A model generated the notes under the pieces. It did not search any database. It was given only the letters and a program-made list of their open reading frames with translations, and had not been told where the DNA came from. Below are positions 8,796-17,804 of a DNA stretch of 64,000 bases, piece by piece; position 1 is the first letter of the stretch, and every line of letters starts with the position of its first letter. The stretch is from positions 1,090,491-1,154,490 of the forward strand of contig DAOUME010000026.1 in NCBI GenBank assembly GCA_034411995.1, read 5' to 3'. The DNA comes from JAUVXJ01 sp034411995. Lineage in GTDB: Bacteria; Chloroflexota; Anaerolineae; UBA7937; B3-Chlor. A program made the position numbers and the translations under genes.

Positions 8796-10013
8796 ATGAA
8801 CGTGAACCAACCGAAGGTATTACTCTTGGGGGTTGGGTATTTTCCTTCCATCATCAGTGGAGACAAGAACTTCTTCTTCAGACTGGTACCTATCGTCGCC
8901 AGAAGCACAGACGAGTTGCTTATCGTGTCCATCAACGACCTGCGGGGACAAACCAGCCAGAGGATCAACGGTGGGACCGTACCGATATACAATGTCAGAC
9001 GCCCCCTCCACCGCGGAAGTGCCGACTGCTACTATGCACCCTCTGGCGAGCTGCTGGACTACAGGCACACGCATGGGCCAGTCCGAGAGGCCTTGGAGAA
9101 GCAGGCTGCAGTTGTGGCCTCCCTGCCTACTCTAGGGGAGGCCATCAAAGGCCGTGACGTGCGAATCGTCCATTTCATGGACAACTGCGGTCTGGCCATG
9201 CCCCTCATCAAGCGCGTCTTTCCACAGGTGAGGGTTTCTTGTTCGGCCCCAAACTATAACCAGAGGCCATTGCCGTATCGCTTGTATCTCAAATACGGCC
9301 TGGGAATGCTGGATAGAGTCGTTCCCTACACGGAGGCTTATCGCGAGAAACTGGAGTCGATCGGCGTGCCCGCCAGCAAATTGCACCTGATAAGATGGGG
9401 AGTCCCATTTCGACAGAAGACACTGAGTCAGCGCGAGAAGGAGCAGGTACGCGCGTCGCTGGGCGTTGCCGCTTCATCGACGCTGTTTGTCTGGTCGGGA
9501 TACGTCCAACAAGTCCAGGAGGAAGACTTCTTCAAGACATTGGAGATAGCCAGGCAGCTTGTACACCAACACCAGAGCACCGAATTCATCTTCGCCTTCA
9601 AGCCACTGAGCTACAAGGATGCCTATGAGCAGTACGGCGAAACAAGAATCACTATTCTCTCCAGGATCACCAACTTCCTAGACCTCCTGGACACAGCGGA
9701 CTTCCTCCTTTCGCCCATAAGTGCCGTCAGCTCGACCGTCTCGCCGCCGTTGACCTGGCTCGAGGCCATGTCCCTGGGCACTCCGGTGATCACGACCGAC
9801 GTGCCGGGCGTAGATGAACTGGTCACACACGCGGAGACAGGCTACGTCGCGCAGTCCTTCGACCGCCTGCCCGGGGTCATCCTACAGGCGCTCGACGATG
9901 TGCGTCGCGCCGAGGTGTCACAAGCGGCAAGAGACATCGTGAACAGCAAGTATAACATCGAGCACTGCGCAGCAGAATACGTGGACATGTGGAGAGGTAT
10001 GGCCCGTGAGTAG
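8796..10013 (+). CDS. GT4-type glycosyltransferase
   Basis: 405 residues with a GT-B organisation. The N-terminal Rossmann half begins VLLLGVGYFPS; the C-terminal half has ATLFVWSGYVQQ-like and LTWLEAMSLGTPVITTDVPGVDELV (about 320-345), the usual nucleotide-sugar-binding E-x7-E-like region of GT4 enzymes. It is predicted to add a sugar to a lipid-linked glycan in the cytosol; donor and acceptor are unknown. It is the first gene after the consensus promoter and overlaps the methyltransferase start by 8 nt. Confidence 0.85.
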   Translation: MNVNQPKVLLLGVGYFPSIISGDKNFFFRLVPIVARSTDELLIVSINDLRGQTSQRINGGTVPIYNVRRPLHRGSADCYYAPSGELLDYRHTHGPVREALEKQAAVVASLPTLGEAIKGRDVRIVHFMDNCGLAMPLIKRVFPQVRVSCSAPNYNQRPLPYRLYLKYGLGMLDRVVPYTEAYREKLESIGVPASKLHLIRWGVPFRQKTLSQREKEQVRASLGVAASSTLFVWSGYVQQVQEEDFFKTLEIARQLVHQHQSTEFIFAFKPLSYKDAYEQYGETRITILSRITNFLDLLDTADFLLSPISAVSSTVSPPLTWLEAMSLGTPVITTDVPGVDELVTHAETGYVAQSFDRLPGVILQALDDVRRAEVSQAARDIVNSKYNIEHCAAEYVDMWRGMARE

Positions 10014-10665
10014 TAAGGGGTACAGGGCGAAGACAGCCTATGGCCCGGCAGAGGCAGCAGTCTATGATGACAGGCGTTTCACCAGTCTGCGCGGCAGGTT
10101 GGTCGACCGACTGGAGAAGAGAGCCGTCGCCAGCGCGCTGCAAGCGCTTCCAGACGGCGGTCATCTTCTGGATCTTCCTGCTGGCACTGGAAGGATAACG
10201 CAGTTCCTTCTGGAAGGGGGGCATCGGACCTCGGGCGTAGACATCTCTGAAGCCATGATCCAGGTGGCGGGCGCCCGACTGGAGCCCTTCGCCGAAATCT
10301 GCAACCTGTGCGTGGCGGATGCTGAGAGGCTCCCTTTCCAGGATCAGGCCTTTGACGGGATCGTATGTGTGAGATTGATGGGACACGTCCCTCCAAGTCT
10401 TCGCCTCCAGATTTTGTCGGAGATGAAAAGGGTCACACGAAAGTGGATAATCGCGGTCTACTACATATCCGACGCAGCTACCGACCTGAAGAGAGCCGTC
10501 AAAGGCGCCCTGGGAAGAGCACCGAAGATGTGGTTTCCCATCTCCAACAGGGCCCTCGAATTGGAGATCGGCCAGGCTGGCCTTCACCTGGTGAGGACCA
10601 TCCCGGTCTGCAGGTACCTGTCCGAGGCCTGCGTCGTGCTGGCCTCGAAGGGACCCCCTGAGTGA
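10006..10665 (+). CDS. class I SAM-dependent methyltransferase
   Basis: 219 residues from GTG. Motif I is LLDLPAGTGRITQFLLEGG (about 50-68), followed by GVDISEAMIQVA, the acidic end of strand 2, and DQAFDGIVCVRLMGHVP as motif IV. Probable role: methylation of a sugar or lipid-linked glycan made by the neighbouring enzymes. The start overlaps the upstream GT4 gene by 8 nt and the stop overlaps the next start, so it is embedded in an operon. Acceptor unknown. Confidence 0.85.
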   Translation: MSSKGYRAKTAYGPAEAAVYDDRRFTSLRGRLVDRLEKRAVASALQALPDGGHLLDLPAGTGRITQFLLEGGHRTSGVDISEAMIQVAGARLEPFAEICNLCVADAERLPFQDQAFDGIVCVRLMGHVPPSLRLQILSEMKRVTRKWIIAVYYISDAATDLKRAVKGALGRAPKMWFPISNRALELEIGQAGLHLVRTIPVCRYLSEACVVLASKGPPE

Positions 10666-12386
10666 GGGTGATGGTGTCCGAGTCCAGTGGGGACCCTTGT
10701 CGTACCAGAGGCCTGGAGCCAACGGCTTGCTGCGCAGGCGGGCGAAACGAAAACGTCCCCAGAAGCACTGATCCGCCCAGGGCCGAACCCAACAATGCGG
10801 GCTCCAGCTTTCGCGGCGAGCCGGGCCGTGCCATAACCTTGCTCGTGTGGCTGTCCCTAGTGGTCCTTGGGCTGGCCATAGGCCTGGCCGCGGTCGTTGA
10901 GCCCAGCGTGGCCCTCTTGCTGGTGATGGGCCTCCTGGCCATCCCCTGGGCGATTCGCAACGTCCACATGGTCGTGCTGCTGCTGGCCGTGTACACGCCC
11001 TTCGAGGAAGTCATCCTCAAGTGGATGCCGGGTTCGCTGGCCTCGGCCCTTCGTTTCGCTCCCGAGGTCCTGATCATCCTGCTCTTGTTCTGTGTTCTGT
11101 TGAGGAATGTGGGGCAAGGGACTCTGTGGAGAAAGACGCCCATTGACCTGCCGGTGCTTCTTTTTTTCTCCTTCTCGGCACTCTCAGCGCTGGCTAATGG
11201 CGTCCCTCCCATCGTGGGCGTCCTGGGAATTCGCGAGTTCGCTCGTTACATTACCCTCTACTACCTGGTAGTGAACACCAGGCTCACGGACAGGATGATC
11301 AAGCTCCTGGTTGTCGGCTTACTGCTCTCGGCTGCGGCTGAGGCTTCCATCGGCCTGCTTCAGGTCGTTCTTGGAAATCGTTTCAGTGTGTTCCTCGTCC
11401 CGGAGGATGTAGTAGTCGCCGGGGTCATGGTGCGGCCGGGATTCACGCAGATCCTCAGTGGACGTACGCGCATCTTCGGATCCCTTGGACGGTACAACGC
11501 GTTCGGGTTCTTCCTGGCCATCCTAGGCCTCCTGGCGCTGGGGCTTTACCTGAAGTTGAGGCCCACACTGTCAGCGCCGCAGCGCTGGGGTCTGGTGGCC
11601 TTGGCGGGCCTCGCGGGGCCGGCGATGGTGCTGAGCTTCTCGCGCACGTCCTGGTTTGCCTTCTACGCTGGCGTCCTGGTTCTCCTTCTGCTGGTCAAGC
11701 GGAAAAGGACCCTGTTGCTAGCCCTCATCACTCCTCTGCTGGCAACGGTGCTGCTGCTGTCCTGGGTGACCCTGGAAGACTGGCGGGTACAGGAGGCCGA
11801 ACAGGCGTCAGTGCTCGATCGGTACATGGCTACCTTCTCACCCGGCTACGTGAACGTGCTGCTGAGGTCCGGCAGGCTCTTCAGCCTGCTCAGAGTCTCC
11901 CCCATTGTGCTGCGAGACTACCCGTGGCTCGGGCTGGGCCCCGGGACCATCGGCTCCATCGCCACCGGTGGAGGTACCCTGAGCCCGGGGTTCTACCCTG
12001 AGTATTCTCATGAGGACTGGCTGTACGTGGCTGACGTAGGCAGTCCAACCTCCCTGGGGTACCTTCATGATGTGGGGTGGGTCTCCATCCTCGCCCAGGT
12101 GGGAGTATTGGGGTTGGCCGCCTACGCGTGGATCATCCTCGAGCTATTGCGCACGTCACTCCATTGCTACAGGAACGGCATGGAGCCTTTTGTGCGTGGA
12201 CTCGCTCTGGGCTACATAGGTCTGCTGGTAGCCACCGTCCTGGGCAACTTCGCCATCTTCTACCTCAGCCTCCGGGCCGTCAGCATGTACTTCTGGCTCG
12301 TCGCTGGGCTCATCACCACGCTCTATCTCAGATTGCCCAGCAAAACGGTCCCGGCAAAGGTCACGATCGAGGAAGCGCAGCCGTGA
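10662..12386 (+). CDS. O-antigen ligase/polymerase (Wzy/WaaL-type) membrane protein
   Basis: 574 residues, largely hydrophobic with about a dozen transmembrane stretches. It shows the features of the O-antigen ligase fold: FGSLGRYNAFGFFLAILGLLALG in the middle, LSFSRTSWFAFYAGVLVLLLLV after it, then a long extracytoplasmic loop with DYPWLGLGPGTIGS and a late SLGYLHDVGWVSILAQVGVLGL helix. The family polymerises or ligates lipid-linked saccharides on the outer face of the membrane. The GTG at 10662 overlaps the preceding stop; an ATG at 10671 is an alternative, and the first 45 residues are hydrophilic. Confidence 0.85.
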   Translation: MRVMVSESSGDPCRTRGLEPTACCAGGRNENVPRSTDPPRAEPNNAGSSFRGEPGRAITLLVWLSLVVLGLAIGLAAVVEPSVALLLVMGLLAIPWAIRNVHMVVLLLAVYTPFEEVILKWMPGSLASALRFAPEVLIILLLFCVLLRNVGQGTLWRKTPIDLPVLLFFSFSALSALANGVPPIVGVLGIREFARYITLYYLVVNTRLTDRMIKLLVVGLLLSAAAEASIGLLQVVLGNRFSVFLVPEDVVVAGVMVRPGFTQILSGRTRIFGSLGRYNAFGFFLAILGLLALGLYLKLRPTLSAPQRWGLVALAGLAGPAMVLSFSRTSWFAFYAGVLVLLLLVKRKRTLLLALITPLLATVLLLSWVTLEDWRVQEAEQASVLDRYMATFSPGYVNVLLRSGRLFSLLRVSPIVLRDYPWLGLGPGTIGSIATGGGTLSPGFYPEYSHEDWLYVADVGSPTSLGYLHDVGWVSILAQVGVLGLAAYAWIILELLRTSLHCYRNGMEPFVRGLALGYIGLLVATVLGNFAIFYLSLRAVSMYFWLVAGLITTLYLRLPSKTVPAKVTIEEAQP

Positions 12387-13612
12387 AGATCTTGATGGCG
12401 CACAAGTTCTACTACTACACTGGGGGCGCAGACAAGTACTTCCTGGACCTCAAAGAACTGATGGAAAGCCGGGGGCATGAAGTCATTCCCTTCGCGATGA
12501 GCCACCCCAGGAATCTGGAAACCGAATACTCGGACTACTTCGTCTCTGCGTGGGACGCGCACGCGAAGGGTCTGCGGGCCAGAGTGAGCAACGCTGCGCG
12601 AATGGTTCACTCCTTCGAAGCCGCGCGGGCGATGAAACGGCTGGTGGCCGACACCGCACCAGATATCGCCCACCTGCACCATATCTACCATCAGTTGAGT
12701 TCTTCCATACTTTACCCCTTGGCCGACGCAGGCGTGCCCGTCGTCCAGACGGTTCACGACTACAAGCTGGTATGCCCGAACTACAAGCTATTCAATCCCC
12801 GGACGGGCCTACCATGTGACAGATGTATGGGGCACGCCTACTATCATGCTATCTTCGAGAGATGTCTTCAGGACTCTGCATTGGCTGGAGCGGTGGGCTG
12901 CGTAGAGGCGTACTGGAACCTGCTCTCCCGGGTCTACAAGAGCAAAGTGGCCCGTTTTACCGTCTCTAACGACCACTTGAAAGGCAGACTTCTCAGCTAC
13001 GGCATAGCGCCGGAGAGAATCGACATCGTCCCCAACTTCATCGATCTGGACGCCTATGAGCCGGAGTATGACTCCCAGGGGTACGTGCTCTACTTCGGAC
13101 GCATCTCCACAGAAAAGGGGATTCCGACCCTGATCGAGGCCATGAAACGATTGCCATCTCTAAGCCTCAAGATCGTGGGCGATGGGCCTCAGCTCGGTGC
13201 CCTGCAAGCATACGTCACGGACAACTCGTTGGACAACGTGCAGTTCCTGGGGCCTGCCTGGGACGAGGACCTCAAGCCCATTCTGGCAGGGGCGATGTTC
13301 GTGGTAGTACCTTCCGTCTGGCCAGAGAACTCGCCTTTCGTCATCTACCAGTCTTTCGCGGCTGGAAAGCCAGTCATCGGCTCCAGGGTGGGTGGCATTC
13401 CAGACCTGATAGACGATGGTGAGAACGGTCTGCTCTTCGAGGCTCGAGACATCGGCGACCTGGCTGAGAAGATGCAGTACCTGGCCTCTCACCCAGACCT
13501 GCTGGAAGAAATGGGTAGGAATGCCAGGAGCAAGGCAGAGCGTGAGTTCGATCCACAGGTTCACTACGAGAGGATGACGACCGTCTACGAAAGGGTCCTG
13601 AGCGCATCATGA
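12383..13612 (+). CDS. GT4-type glycosyltransferase
   Basis: 409 residues from a GTG at 12383, chosen because the conserved start KILMAHKFYYYTGGADKYFLDL begins there and the GTG overlaps the previous stop (GTGA). The GT4 domain is complete: VQTVHDYKLVCPNYK (about 120), FVSNDHLKGRL-type linker, GRISTEKGIPTLIEAMKRL (about 235-255), VPSVWPENSPFVIYQSFAAGKPVIGSRVGGIPDLI (about 315-350). The cysteine-containing segment CDRCMGHAYYHAIFERC is common in this subgroup. Predicted cytosolic transferase on a lipid-linked glycan. Confidence 0.88.
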   Translation: MKILMAHKFYYYTGGADKYFLDLKELMESRGHEVIPFAMSHPRNLETEYSDYFVSAWDAHAKGLRARVSNAARMVHSFEAARAMKRLVADTAPDIAHLHHIYHQLSSSILYPLADAGVPVVQTVHDYKLVCPNYKLFNPRTGLPCDRCMGHAYYHAIFERCLQDSALAGAVGCVEAYWNLLSRVYKSKVARFTVSNDHLKGRLLSYGIAPERIDIVPNFIDLDAYEPEYDSQGYVLYFGRISTEKGIPTLIEAMKRLPSLSLKIVGDGPQLGALQAYVTDNSLDNVQFLGPAWDEDLKPILAGAMFVVVPSVWPENSPFVIYQSFAAGKPVIGSRVGGIPDLIDDGENGLLFEARDIGDLAEKMQYLASHPDLLEEMGRNARSKAEREFDPQVHYERMTTVYERVLSAS

Positions 13613-14544
13613 GAGTCCTGATCACGGGAGGCAATGGCTTCATAGGCTCCCATCTACTGGACCGCGCCCTGGGAGAGGGATGGCAGGTCCGCATACACGA
13701 CATCGCTGACGAGAGGTTCAGAAGCAGACAGACGGGAGTAGATTACCTCCTCGGCGACTTTCAGACTGAACGTGCACAACACGAGATGGTGGCCGATGTG
13801 GACGTGGTATTCCACCTGGCCTGTACCACGATCCATCAGACTTCCAACGAGAATCCAATCTACGACATCGAGTCCAACCTCGTGGGAACCGTAAGGCTAC
13901 TGCAGCACTGCGTGGAAGCCAACGTGAAGAAGATCGTCTTCCTCTCGTCGGGCGGGACCGTCTACGGCATCCCGCGGGAACTCCCCATCAAAGAGTCTCA
14001 TCCTACTAATCCCATCTGTTCTTATGGGATTCACAAGCTCGCCATCGAGAAGTACCTTGGCATGTTCCATCACCTCTATGGGCTGGAATACGTCGTCTTG
14101 AGGCCGTCGAACCCCTATGGGGAGCGACAGGACTTCCGCAACAAACAGGGGGCCGTCACCGTGTTCCTGGGCAACATCGCACGCAACGAGCCCATCACCA
14201 TCTGGGGCGACGGCGAGATCGTCCGCGACTACTTCCACGTCGAGGACCTGGCCCAGGCCTGCGTCGACGCGGCCACCACGGATGTCCAGCGACGGATCCT
14301 CAATATAGGTAGCGGCACCGGCATTTCACTGAACGAGTTGGTGGGCAGGATCGAGGCGGTCCTGGGAGTACGTGCGAAAGTGGACCGAGATTCCGCCAGT
14401 GCCAGGCCCTTTGACGTGCCCGAATTGAGACTTGACATCTCTCAGGCCAGGCAGGTACTTTCATGGCAGCCGAAGGTGTCGCTGGATCAGGGCATCCTTC
14501 GAACCTGGAGATGGGTGCTCTCCGTACTCGAAGATAACGCTTAG
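13609..14544 (+). CDS. NAD-dependent epimerase/dehydratase (UDP-glucose 4-epimerase-like)
   Basis: 311 residues, extended SDR. GGNGFIGSHLL (7-17) binds NAD, DVVFHLAC at 64-71, and the catalytic pair is Tyr138/Lys142 in SYGIHK; the catalytic Ser/Thr lies in SSGGTVYG. RPSNPYGERQDF and WGDGEIVRDYFHVEDLAQA are typical of GalE-like nucleotide-sugar epimerases. The start overlaps the GT4 stop by 4 nt (ATGA). It probably provides an epimerised UDP-sugar; the specificity is not readable from sequence. Confidence 0.87.
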   Translation: MRVLITGGNGFIGSHLLDRALGEGWQVRIHDIADERFRSRQTGVDYLLGDFQTERAQHEMVADVDVVFHLACTTIHQTSNENPIYDIESNLVGTVRLLQHCVEANVKKIVFLSSGGTVYGIPRELPIKESHPTNPICSYGIHKLAIEKYLGMFHHLYGLEYVVLRPSNPYGERQDFRNKQGAVTVFLGNIARNEPITIWGDGEIVRDYFHVEDLAQACVDAATTDVQRRILNIGSGTGISLNELVGRIEAVLGVRAKVDRDSASARPFDVPELRLDISQARQVLSWQPKVSLDQGILRTWRWVLSVLEDNA

Positions 14545-14659
14545 TCTGGTGCTGAGTATGCTGCCTCGCCGCGCGCCGGAGCTGGCGACCGACCCGCATC
14601 GGGCAGATCACGACCACGTGTCGGGTGTCCTGCGCGACGACACTGCGGGGAACTGATCC

Positions 14660-15095
14660 CTGAAGATCTTGGTCAAAGAGCAAGAGGCATGCCAGGAAGC
14701 CACCTCTGTCGCTTGTCCGGCGAGAGATATGGGATTGTCGCCAGGGACGTCGAGGAGATGGATGTCCGAGACCATGCCCGCGCGTTCGAGACCGTGAGTG
14801 AGGATAACCTGGGCGTCGTACTGCGTGTTGCCGGCATGGTAGATGGAAACGGCTGCAACGGCAACGCCAGCCTGGTCCACGGCCTCAGCGCTCTCGGGAC
14901 CAAGAGCTCTCGGGACCAAGAGCGCGGCGCCGGCCGACCACTGATCGAAGGCGTAGAGGCAGGCGGCAGCCACAGTCCGGAACAAATGCGCCTCCACATT
15001 GTCCATCCCTGGTACGAGGGATTGGAGTACACCTCCACCACCAGCGGTCAGCGGCTACCACCGCCTTTGTGACGCTATCTGGCAACCGCTGGCTG
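14660..15095 (+). pseudogene. relic of an rmlD-like dTDP-4-dehydrorhamnose reductase gene
   Basis: Translation matches the intact reductase at 17805-18677 piecewise in shifting frames. LKILV at 14660 is in one frame. From about 14688 the frame shifts and reads MPGSHLC then DVEEMDVRDHARAFETVSE, LRVAGMVD and SALGTK; the intact gene has MLGRDLC, DIEEMDVTDHALLLKTVNE, VHLAGVSD and NTLGTK. After about 14930 it returns to the first frame with STLSIPGTRDW, against STLSVFEGTKCE. The original start is now CTG. A 16-base unit (14891-14906) is repeated immediately (14907-14922). Resemblance fades after about 15095, with a possible C-terminal trace around 15177-15240. Confidence 0.75.
14891..14922 (+). 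repeat. 16-bp perfect tandem duplication inside the rmlD relic
   Basis: The unit CTCTCGGGACCAAGAG occurs twice back to back. The intact paralogue has one copy of the corresponding coding segment (LGTK), so this is a duplication in the decaying copy that adds a frame change. Confidence 0.9.
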
Positions 15096-15313
15096 ATCGC
15101 AAGCCCGCACTAGGGGATGCTTATGCGTACGCGTCGTGTCACGTCCTGGCGCGACGGGACGATCACGTTCCACTGCATGGCTACAACCTGACTGGCAGCG
15201 CAGATGCAGTTTCGACCCGTCATGGACTGCCCGAGTCTCAGGATCCTTGAAGCTGCCCTACAGCACGATGGCAGCTATGCATCAGCGGGGATGCCCGCTG
15301 AGATCTGTCTTGT

Positions 15314-15342
15314 TTGCCGACGGCTATATCGTGACGTATAAT
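15314..15342 (+). promoter_or_regulatory. sigma-70-type promoter for the radical SAM/SPASM gene
   Basis: TTGCCG at 15314-15319, 17-nt spacer, TATAAT at 15337-15342, about 68 nt before the GTG start at 15410. It would restart transcription after the dead rmlD copy. Confidence 0.65.
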
Positions 15343-15409
15343 CCCGGGAGAGAGCCGCCGAAGCTTTGAATCACATCTGGGACATGCTTGGCGAAAGGGG
15401 CGACCACGG

Positions 15410-16405
15410 GTGGAGTCTGCCATCATCACTACCTATCGCTGTAACGCACACTGTCAAATGTGTCACACCTGGAAGTATCCCTCAAAGGTCGGTGACGAGT
15501 TCGAGCCTGGCCTGCTCGAATCGCTGCCATCGGGTCAGACGAAGATCAACATCACAGGGGGAGAGCCGACCCTGCGCAAAGACCTGCTCGAGATCGCGGA
15601 AATACTGCACCCCAAGACGTCGAGACTCGAGATCATCAGCAATGGTTCGTTCCCCGAGAGGCTCTGCGCTGTGGCCGAGCGCTATCCAGATATGACCTTC
15701 AGGATCAGCCTCGAGGGACTGCCGCGAGTGAGCGACAGAATCCGAGGCATTGAGAACGGCTTCGACTCGGGTCTCAGGGCGATCCTTGGTTTGCTGGATC
15801 GAGGGGTCAAGGACGTGGGCATCTCCATGACCATCTCGGACGGCAACGTAGGCGATCTTGTCCTCTTGTACCAGTTGGCCGCTGCCATGGGGCTCGAGTT
15901 TACCCAGTGCGTTCCACACAACAGTCACTATTTTCACAAGCTGGACAACGAGATCGCCGATGTGGCCGCCTGGGAGGCCGGGGTAAAGGATTTCATACGA
16001 GTGCTCCTACAGTCGAAGAGGAGGGGACTCCGACTGCGTGTCAAGGATTGGTTCCGAGCATATCTGAATCTTGGCCTCCTGCTGCATGTCACAGAAGCTC
16101 GCAGGCCCCTGGAATGCAGGGCTGGCACCGATTTCTTCTTCGTGGACCCGTTCGGAGAGGTACTGCCGTGCAACGGGATGGAGGTCGAGAAGTCTATGGG
16201 CAATCTGAGGGAGGCCAGCTTCGACGAGATCTGGTCCTCCGCTCGCGCCGATGCGATTCGTCGCGAGGTCGCGGGTTGTCAACGGGCATGCTGGATGGTT
16301 GGTAGCGCCGCTCCGGCCATGCGTCGACACCTTGTCCAGACCATCACGTGGGTGTTGGGCAACAAGGCTAGAGTGCTCCTGGGAAGAGACGTTGTCATCT
16401 CCTAG
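15410..16405 (+). CDS. radical SAM/SPASM-type protein
   Basis: 331 residues from GTG. The SAM-cluster motif is Cys11-x3-Cys15-x2-Cys18 (CNAHCQMC), followed by NITGGEPTLR (about 47-56). The C-terminal part has a SPASM/twitch-like set of cysteines: ECRAG, VDPFGEVLPCNGME and GCQRACW, with the usual MGNLREASFDEIW between them. Such proteins modify peptides, sugars or cofactors by radical chemistry. Here it sits alone among glycosyltransferases, so a carbohydrate or glycan-linked substrate is possible but not shown. It is followed directly by a GT4 gene whose TTG start lies inside its 3' end. Confidence 0.83.
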   Translation: MESAIITTYRCNAHCQMCHTWKYPSKVGDEFEPGLLESLPSGQTKINITGGEPTLRKDLLEIAEILHPKTSRLEIISNGSFPERLCAVAERYPDMTFRISLEGLPRVSDRIRGIENGFDSGLRAILGLLDRGVKDVGISMTISDGNVGDLVLLYQLAAAMGLEFTQCVPHNSHYFHKLDNEIADVAAWEAGVKDFIRVLLQSKRRGLRLRVKDWFRAYLNLGLLLHVTEARRPLECRAGTDFFFVDPFGEVLPCNGMEVEKSMGNLREASFDEIWSSARADAIRREVAGCQRACWMVGSAAPAMRRHLVQTITWVLGNKARVLLGRDVVIS

Positions 16406-17525
16406 CCAGTCGGCAAGGCCCAGTATCGCTGTTCTGGGCGCCAAGGGCCTTCCCTTCACGGGCGGCTTGGAGATCATCATGGAAGAGATCGGGCGCCGGC
16501 TGGTCCGCGAGGGCTTTCGCTTTGACGTTTTCGTACGCAGACACTACATGGAAGGCAAACACCAGCTAGACTCTTGGAAGGGTATCGGCCTCAGGTACTC
16601 TCCAGGCATCCATTCCAAGCATCTGGATGCGATTTCGCACTCCATCACGGCGCTATGCAAGATACTGCTCGACGACTACCAGATCGTCTACATCAACGCG
16701 ATTGGGGTGTCGCTCCTGGCATTCGTGCCCAGGGCGTTCGGCCGAAAAGTGATCGTTCAGGTCCATGGCCTCGATTTCAAGAGGGCAAAATGGAACAGGA
16801 TCGCCAAAGCCGTTCTAAGGCTCAGTTGTCACACCACCGTATGGTTCTCCGACCTGATCATCTGCGTTAGTCAGCAGGACAAGGCGTATTTCGACGAGCG
16901 ATTTGGCACAGACTGCCTGTTCATACCGAATGGCGTCACCCGCAAGCGGCCCACTGCCCCGAAACTCATTCGCAGCAATTGGGGTTTGAGCCGCGGCAGT
17001 TACATCTTGTTCATGGGGAGGTTGGTCAAGGAAAAAGGGTGCCATCTCTTGCTGCGGGCCTATCTGCAACTTGAGACCGACAAAGCACTGGTAGTAGCCG
17101 GCGACGACCCGCACAACGCACCCTACTGTCAGAGCCTGAAGAGACACGCTGGGGATCACATACACTTCGTCGGCTACGTCGATGGCGCGGAGAAAGAAGA
17201 GTTGCTCAGCAACGCCTATTGTTATGTTCTGCCTTCCACGCTCGAAGGAATGCCGCTGTCAGTGTTAGAGGCCATGAGTCATGGAAGATGTGTCATTGCC
17301 AGTGACCTTCCCGAGCTGAGAGACGTGCTGGGCGACTACGGTCTCTTTTTCGAGGTGGACTCGGCTGACAGTCTGAGAGATACCATCGCCTATGCTCTGG
17401 AGAACCCTGATCTGGTTGAGCGCCGGGGCAGAGGATTGAGGGCCCTGTCGCGGGACCGCCACGATTGGGACGCCATTTATCAGCAGTACCGAGCAGCTAT
17501 CGACAGCGTTTACGCAGGGATGTGA
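16392..17525 (+). CDS. GT4-type glycosyltransferase
   Basis: 377 residues from a TTG at 16392. I prefer this start because the frame further upstream only shadows the radical SAM gene, GGAAGAG lies just before it, and the conserved N-terminus SIAVLGAKGLPFTGGLEIIMEE follows after 11 residues. IPNGV, LFMGRLVKEKGCHLLLRAYL (about 200-220) and LPSTLEGMPLSVLEAMSHGRCVIASDLPELRDVL (about 280-315) are the GT4 donor-site signatures. It overlaps the radical SAM gene by 14 nt. Predicted cytosolic sugar transferase; specificity unknown. Confidence 0.85.
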   Translation: MSSPSQSARPSIAVLGAKGLPFTGGLEIIMEEIGRRLVREGFRFDVFVRRHYMEGKHQLDSWKGIGLRYSPGIHSKHLDAISHSITALCKILLDDYQIVYINAIGVSLLAFVPRAFGRKVIVQVHGLDFKRAKWNRIAKAVLRLSCHTTVWFSDLIICVSQQDKAYFDERFGTDCLFIPNGVTRKRPTAPKLIRSNWGLSRGSYILFMGRLVKEKGCHLLLRAYLQLETDKALVVAGDDPHNAPYCQSLKRHAGDHIHFVGYVDGAEKEELLSNAYCYVLPSTLEGMPLSVLEAMSHGRCVIASDLPELRDVLGDYGLFFEVDSADSLRDTIAYALENPDLVERRGRGLRALSRDRHDWDAIYQQYRAAIDSVYAGM

Positions 17526-17804
17526 ACGCTCCGGTTTCGGCCGAGAGCCCCTGTCCCCGTCGCGGTCATGTAGGCCCGCGGCAGGCTGGCCGGGCCCTGC
17601 CAGCGACTATGGGCACTGCGCCTTGTCCCCGGGCTGCCCTGCTGAGCACGTGCGTGTCGTGCCCGCCTGGTCTGAAGACTCGGCTGCCGACCGGCCAGAC
17701 CGCCGATCGGCGTGGCCGCCAGAAGACCCCTCTCTCGTCGGCGAGCTTGCACCCCGGGTAGGTATGGCACAGGCACTCATACTGGCAAGCGTGAGGATGA
17801 GCAG

